Shown: in pieces, positions 59,785 to 64,000 of the stretch
How the letters are laid out: the number at the start of each line of letters is the position of its first letter
How positions within the stretch are numbered: the first letter of the stretch is position 1
Source: Zestomonas insulae
GTDB lineage: Bacteria > Pseudomonadota > Gammaproteobacteria > Pseudomonadales > Pseudomonadaceae
DNA length: 64,000 bases
NCBI RefSeq assembly: GCF_016901015.1
Contig: NZ_JAFEUP010000002.1
Location: forward strand, 124,001-188,000
Reading direction: 5' to 3'
Notes under the pieces: model-generated
What the model was told of the DNA's origin: nothing
Databases searched by the model: none
Seen by the model: the letters and a program-made list of their open reading frames with translations, nothing else
Made by a program: the position numbers and the translations under genes

Positions 59785-59916
59785 GAAGTCATCCAGCAAA
59801 CAGAAAGGTGGCGCAATGCTAGCGTGGTTCGCCGGTGCGCACCATGGGCGCCGCGGGTGATGTGGCAGTGCGGGTCGGGCAGGCATACTCCAGTTTCTTT
59901 ATCAGGGGAGCCGTCC

Positions 59917-61725
59917 ATGTTGAACAGCCAGGAAGCATGGCATCAGGCGTTGCTGAGCCAACAGCGGCGCGGACATCGTAATCTGCGCTTCAGCCCAGCG
60001 CTGGAGGCGGTGTACGTGGACTATCGCCGCCAGCGTCTGACCAGCGCTACCCGGCGCTTGCTCTACGCGATTGGCGTCCCGGTGTTCATCGGGTTGCTGA
60101 TCCTGCTGGATTTTCTCTCCCTGCCCGGTGAGGTGGCGCGGGCGATATTGCCGCTGCGCCTGCTAGGCATAGGTGTCTCCACACTGGCCGCGGTGTATTG
60201 CCAGTTGCATCGCGATCATCCCGGCCGAGTGGAGCTGGGCTATGTCGTCGCCTATCTGCTTTATGGGCTGACGGTGGTGGCGGTCGCCAGGGTCGGCACG
60301 CAGCACGGCGTGGGTATCTTCGTCGACGGCATGCTGATCATGCTGATGCTGGTCTACATGGTCTTGCAGCTGACGTTCCGGCAGATCATCTGCGCGTCCT
60401 GGCTGCTGAGCATTCTGTATGTGGTGTTCGGCCTGATGCCCGACGGGCAGGGCGGCAGCGAGCTGGAATACCAGGTCTCCACACTGCTGTGCATCACCCT
60501 CATCGGCTTCTTCAGCGTCTATCGCCGCGATCATGGCCGGCGGACTACCTGGCTGCGATTCGCGCTGCTCGACATCGCCCGCCAGCGCGAGGAAGAGGAT
60601 GCGCGGCGCATGCGCCTGCTCGCGGCGGTCGGCCACGACCTGCGCCAGCCGCTGAACGCCATGGGGTTGTACGCCGAGCATCTGCAGGAGCACGCCGGGG
60701 ACGACGAGATGGGCGACATCAGCCGGCGTCTGTCGGCCTCGGTCAAGCAACTCGGCTGCCTGCTGCAATCGCTGCTCGACTACACCAGCCTGAGCTTGCC
60801 GGGCGTGGTGCAGGTCCAGCCGCAACCGGTGGCCTTACGGCCGCTGCTCGAGCGACTGGCGGCGGAGGCCAACACCGAAGCGTCGCGGCAGGGGCTGGCG
60901 CTGACGCTGACCTGCGAGTCAGAGCTCTGGGTGCGCAGCGACCCGCTGTTGCTTGAGCGCATCCTGCGCAACCTGCTCACCAATGCGCTGCGCCATTCGC
61001 GCGCGACACGGGTCTGGCTGCGCACCGAGTTGACCGGCGGGGAGGTCACTCTGGAGGTCGGCGACGACGGTCGCGGTTTCAGCCCCGAGGAGCAGAGTCG
61101 GGCCTTCGAGGAGTTCCAGCAGCTGGAACGCAATCGACCCGGCGGCGAGCGGGGCTTGGGGCTGGGGCTGGCGATCGTCCGTCAGCTGGCGAGCCTGCTC
61201 GGCCACCCGCTGACGCTGACCTCGGCACTCGGCGAGGGCGCGCGCTTCACCCTGCAGTTGAAGCTCTGCGAGCCATTGCATACGGCAAATCCGACGCTGC
61301 CGACAGTGCCGGCGGGTGCGCGACTCGACGCACGAGTCTTGCTGGTGGAGGACGACCAATCGAGCCGCGAGGCCTTGAGTGGGCTGCTCACCCGCTGGGG
61401 CTGCACGGTGACCGCCTGTGCCTCGCTGGCGGAAGCCGAGCTCCAGTTGGCGGCGGCGAGCCCGCAGTTGCTGATCAGCGATTTTCGCCTGGGCAATGGC
61501 GAGGATGGCCTGCAGGTCATCGAGGCGGTGCGTCAGCGCATCGGTCGGCAGCTGCCAGCCGTGCTGATCACTGCGGACGTCAGCTCGGTGCTGGCCGACC
61601 GCTGTGCCCTCGCCAACGTCATGCTGTTCGGCAAGCCGATCCTACCGGTACGTCTGCTGCAGGCCCTCGCCGTGCAGATCGGCAAACGACCGACTACAGC
61701 AGCCCAAGTTGCCGCGCCGCGCTGA
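59917..61725 (+). CDS. Hybrid sensor histidine kinase with receiver domain
   Basis: This 602-residue protein has about six membrane helices (residues 48-210), a HisKA domain with AAVGHDLRQPLNAMGLYAEH (phospho-acceptor His), an ATP-binding domain with NLLTNALRHS, GDDGRGFS and GLGLGLAIVRQLA, and a C-terminal receiver with VLLVEDDQSSRE, LLISDFRLGNGEDG and the Lys in LFGKPILP. Its partner is very probably the LuxR-type response regulator encoded convergently, whose stop lies inside this gene. The sensed signal is unknown. Confidence 0.9.
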   Translation: MLNSQEAWHQALLSQQRRGHRNLRFSPALEAVYVDYRRQRLTSATRRLLYAIGVPVFIGLLILLDFLSLPGEVARAILPLRLLGIGVSTLAAVYCQLHRDHPGRVELGYVVAYLLYGLTVVAVARVGTQHGVGIFVDGMLIMLMLVYMVLQLTFRQIICASWLLSILYVVFGLMPDGQGGSELEYQVSTLLCITLIGFFSVYRRDHGRRTTWLRFALLDIARQREEEDARRMRLLAAVGHDLRQPLNAMGLYAEHLQEHAGDDEMGDISRRLSASVKQLGCLLQSLLDYTSLSLPGVVQVQPQPVALRPLLERLAAEANTEASRQGLALTLTCESELWVRSDPLLLERILRNLLTNALRHSRATRVWLRTELTGGEVTLEVGDDGRGFSPEEQSRAFEEFQQLERNRPGGERGLGLGLAIVRQLASLLGHPLTLTSALGEGARFTLQLKLCEPLHTANPTLPTVPAGARLDARVLLVEDDQSSREALSGLLTRWGCTVTACASLAEAELQLAAASPQLLISDFRLGNGEDGLQVIEAVRQRIGRQLPAVLITADVSSVLADRCALANVMLFGKPILPVRLLQALAVQIGKRPTTAAQVAAPR

Positions 61726-62311
61726 CACAGGCGGTGCGGTTGTTCACCCCGAGTTCCTGGAACAGCACCTTGAGGTGGAACTTCACGGTGTCCTGGCTGA
61801 TGTGCAGACGGCGACTGATCAGCTTGTTCGGCAGGCCTTCGGCGAGCAGCAGCAGGATGTCGAACTGCCGCTGGGTCAGGCGGCCGTGGGACCGTGCGGC
61901 CGGTCCGGGCAGCACTTCGCCGAGCAGCACGCGGCTGACCGCGTCGCGCAGCGCTTCGGCACCACAGTTCTTCGAGATGAAGCCGCGCGCGCCAGCGGCG
62001 TAGGCGGCCTGCACCTCATGGCTGGCGTCGGTGGCGCTGAGGATTGCCACCGGCGTTAGCCGTCCCTCTTGCTGCCAGCGACGCAGCAAATCCAGCCCGG
62101 AACCGTCGGGCAGCCGCAGGTCGAGCAGGATCAGGTCGAAGTCCTGTTTTCCGACGAGCTGTCGTGCCTCTTCGGCGGTTTGTGCCTTGTGAATGCGCAG
62201 ATCGGGCGCCAGCGAGCCGAGCACGAGGCTCAGCCCGTCGAGGAGAAGGTTGTGATCATCGACCAGCAGCAGGTTGAGACTGGCTGGAAGCTGGTTCAGG
62301 AGTGCGGACAT
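61694..62311 (-). CDS. LuxR/NarL-type response regulator
   Basis: This 205-residue protein has a receiver domain with LLLVDDHNLLLDGLSLVLG and the phospho-acceptor Asp in LILLDLRLPDGSGL. The C-terminal LuxR helix-turn-helix is LTQRQFDILLLLAEGLPNKL followed by SRRLHISQDTVKFHLKVLFQ. It probably receives phosphate from the convergent hybrid kinase, with which it shares 32 bases at the 3' ends. The start at 62311 gives the normal family length. Confidence 0.9.
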   Translation of the reverse strand: MSALLNQLPASLNLLLVDDHNLLLDGLSLVLGSLAPDLRIHKAQTAEEARQLVGKQDFDLILLDLRLPDGSGLDLLRRWQQEGRLTPVAILSATDASHEVQAAYAAGARGFISKNCGAEALRDAVSRVLLGEVLPGPAARSHGRLTQRQFDILLLLAEGLPNKLISRRLHISQDTVKFHLKVLFQELGVNNRTACVSAARQLGLL

Positions 62312-62411
62312 AAATACTGCCTTGCCACCTCATATTGTTGTCCGCAGCAGCGTAGTGCGGGCCGCGAGTAGGGTAACCGCCCGAGGTGGGGGGGCGGTAC
62401 GGCCCGGTAAT

Positions 62412-64000
62412 TCAGCGGGAGGCGAGGTAGGCGCGCCAGCTACCCAAATTGGTAATGGCTTTTGCGCCCTCCAGGCCGTAGGGCTCACAGATGAAGCCGG
62501 TCTCCCAACGGCCATCGGCGAGCTGTACCTTGCCCAATCCCAGTGGCGCCGGGATGCCGGTCAGAAACGAACCCAGCTCGGCGCTCGGCAGTTCCCAGAC
62601 CTCCACCTCGATGGCCGCGCCACCCTCGCTGACGCGCACCATGCCCGGGCGGAACGGCGGGCCGCCGGCCAGCGCGTAGAGCTGATAGTCCGGCGAGCTG
62701 CGGGTCGCCTCGACCAGTCGGCCGCCGCGCTGGCGCAGTTGCCAGTTGAGCGGCAGGCCGTCCAGATGCGCGCCACACACCACCACGCGGGCCATGTCGT
62801 TGCGCGCGACCGTCGCCGGAGCGGCGAGCTGCAGGGCGCGCGCGCCGCTGAGTGGCAGGCTGGTGTGGCGCTGCAGCGCGTCGGCCAGGCCGAGCAGGTA
62901 CTGGTCGGTGAAGGCGCGGCCGAACAGGGTCACACCCCAGGGCAGGCCGTTGGCCATGAAACCGGCCGGTACCGCCACGGCGGCGTAGTCGAGCATGTTC
63001 ATGAAGTTGGTGTAGTAGCCCAGATCCGAATTGCGCTTGACCGGTTCGGCGGCCAGCTCGGCCAGGGTCACCGGACGCGGGTAGGCCGGGGTGAGCACGC
63101 AGTCGAGGTCGCTGAGGATCGCGTCGCACAGTATCTTCAGCGCCTGCAGACGGTATTGGGCGCGGAAGGTCTCGACGCCGCTGACGCTTGGGGCCTTCTC
63201 CAGCACGGCGCGGATCACCGGCAGCACGGCATCGGGCTGCTGTTCGATCAGCTCACCGGCGAGGCTGTAGCGCTCGGCCACCCAGGGGCCTTCGTAGAGC
63301 AGACGCGCGGCTTCGAGGAACGGCGCGAAGTCGATTTCCACCGCCTCGCCACCGAGCGCCTTGAGCTGCTCGATGCTCGCGGCGAACAGTGCCGGGCTTT
63401 CCGTGCAGCCGAGGAACTCCAGCTGCTTGGGCACGCCGAAGCGGAAGCCTTTGCGCGGGGCGCCGAAGGCGCTGGCGTCGTTCCACAACGGGTTGCTGCG
63501 GCTGTATTCGTCGCGCGGGTCGCGCTTGGCGGTCAGTGCCAGCAGTTGGCTGGCCTCGCGCGCGGTGGCGGTGAAGTAGGTGATGCAGTCGAGGGTGCGG
63601 CAGGCCGGCACCAGGCCGGCGGTGGAGATCAGCCCTTTGGTGGCTTTCAGGCCGATCAGGTTGTTCAGAGCCGCCGGCACCCGGCCGGAGCCGGCGGTGT
63701 CGGTGCCCAGCGCGAAGCTGGCGACGCCGAGCGCCACGGCGAGCGACGAGCCGGAGCTGGAGCCGCCGGACGGATAGTCCGGGTGCACCGAGTTCGGGCA
63801 GGCGCCGTAGGGTGAGCGGGTGCCGTTGAGGCCGGTGGCGAACTGGTCGAGGTTGGCCTTGCCCAGCGGCACGGCGCCGAGGGCGATCAGTTGGGCGACC
63901 AGGGTGGCGCTGCTGTCCGGGGTGTAGGCGAAGGCCGGGCAGCCCGCCGTGGTGGGAATGCCGGCCAGGTCGATGTTGTCCTTGATGGCGAACGGCACGC
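62412..64000 (-). CDS. atzF: Allophanate hydrolase/amidase, N-terminus outside window
   Basis: About 529 residues are visible, starting within the amidase domain at the right edge (PFAIKDNIDLAGIPTTAGCP with the catalytic Lys). YPSGGSSSGSSLAVALG and GTDTAGSGRVPAALNN supply the Ser-cisSer-Lys triad. The C-terminal part (from about residue 395) resembles the extra domain of allophanate hydrolases (VVCGAHLDGLPLNWQLRQRGG and YALAGGPPFRPGMVRV). It should split allophanate into ammonia and CO2 after urea carboxylation. The open frame runs past the window edge. Confidence 0.85.
   Translation of the reverse strand, partial: VPFAIKDNIDLAGIPTTAGCPAFAYTPDSSATLVAQLIALGAVPLGKANLDQFATGLNGTRSPYGACPNSVHPDYPSGGSSSGSSLAVALGVASFALGTDTAGSGRVPAALNNLIGLKATKGLISTAGLVPACRTLDCITYFTATAREASQLLALTAKRDPRDEYSRSNPLWNDASAFGAPRKGFRFGVPKQLEFLGCTESPALFAASIEQLKALGGEAVEIDFAPFLEAARLLYEGPWVAERYSLAGELIEQQPDAVLPVIRAVLEKAPSVSGVETFRAQYRLQALKILCDAILSDLDCVLTPAYPRPVTLAELAAEPVKRNSDLGYYTNFMNMLDYAAVAVPAGFMANGLPWGVTLFGRAFTDQYLLGLADALQRHTSLPLSGARALQLAAPATVARNDMARVVVCGAHLDGLPLNWQLRQRGGRLVEATRSSPDYQLYALAGGPPFRPGMVRVSEGGAAIEVEVWELPSAELGSFLTGIPAPLGLGKVQLADGRWETGFICEPYGLEGAKAITNLGSWRAYLASR

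Overview
The window is GC-rich DNA of a gammaproteobacterium, most likely a Pseudomonas sensu lato. The evidence is a PhaG-type 3-hydroxyacyl transferase/thioesterase, a lipase with its foldase, the intergenic repeat families typical of pseudomonads, and the protein sequences in general. The species cannot be fixed from the sequence alone.

Positions 600-47,200 are mainly a steroid-catabolic locus broken into about eight operons on both strands. Recognisable functions are 3-ketosteroid delta1-dehydrogenase (KstD), a second KstD-like flavoprotein (TesI-like), 3-ketosteroid 9alpha-hydroxylase oxygenase and reductase (KshA, KshB), ketosteroid isomerase, a 3beta/17beta-hydroxysteroid dehydrogenase-like SDR, the two-component 3-HSA hydroxylase (TesA2/HsaA and TesA1/HsaB), the meta-cleavage hydrolase and lower pathway (TesD-E-F-G), and part of the C/D-ring (HIP) pathway: a FadD3-like ligase, a FadE pair, IpdF-like SDR, MaoC hydratase and FadA6-like thiolase. 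A LuxR-type regulator resembling TesR lies in the middle. The DUF1302/DUF1329 pair is a plausible outer-membrane uptake system. The ring-cleaving extradiol dioxygenase (TesB/HsaC), IpdAB and EchA20 are absent and must be encoded elsewhere if the pathway is complete.

The most notable observation is a 16-bp inverted repeat, consensus TAGTCC-NNTC-GGACGA, at nine places upstream of the steroid operons. Its centre lies about 33 bp from the centre of a -10-like hexamer, the position of an activator overlapping -35. Sites in two divergent intergenic regions are symmetric; sites serving one gene are asymmetric in the same sense. TesR is the obvious candidate binder. Many of the same transcripts carry A-rich AANAANAA motifs at the ribosome binding site, suggesting Hfq/Crc catabolite repression. 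The promoter and first codons of the tesD operon have been copied in front of the ketosteroid isomerase gene.

Positions 25,080-29,300 are an accessory island. The 3' end of an old-yellow-enzyme gene is repeated 2 kb downstream, beyond inserted small genes. An AT-rich stretch then holds orphan genes separated by three attC-like sites, resembling an integron cassette cluster without integrase.

Positions 47,600-64,000 are ordinary chromosome: a serine hydrolase, small hypothetical genes, tRNA-Gly(CCC), phaG, a periplasmic binding protein with an HD-GYP sensor, two L,D-transpeptidases, RsuA-type pseudouridine synthase, a diguanylate cyclase, a hybrid kinase convergent with a LuxR-type response regulator, and the start of an allophanate hydrolase/amidase gene running off the right edge. 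A DUF3300 lipoprotein gene runs off the left edge.
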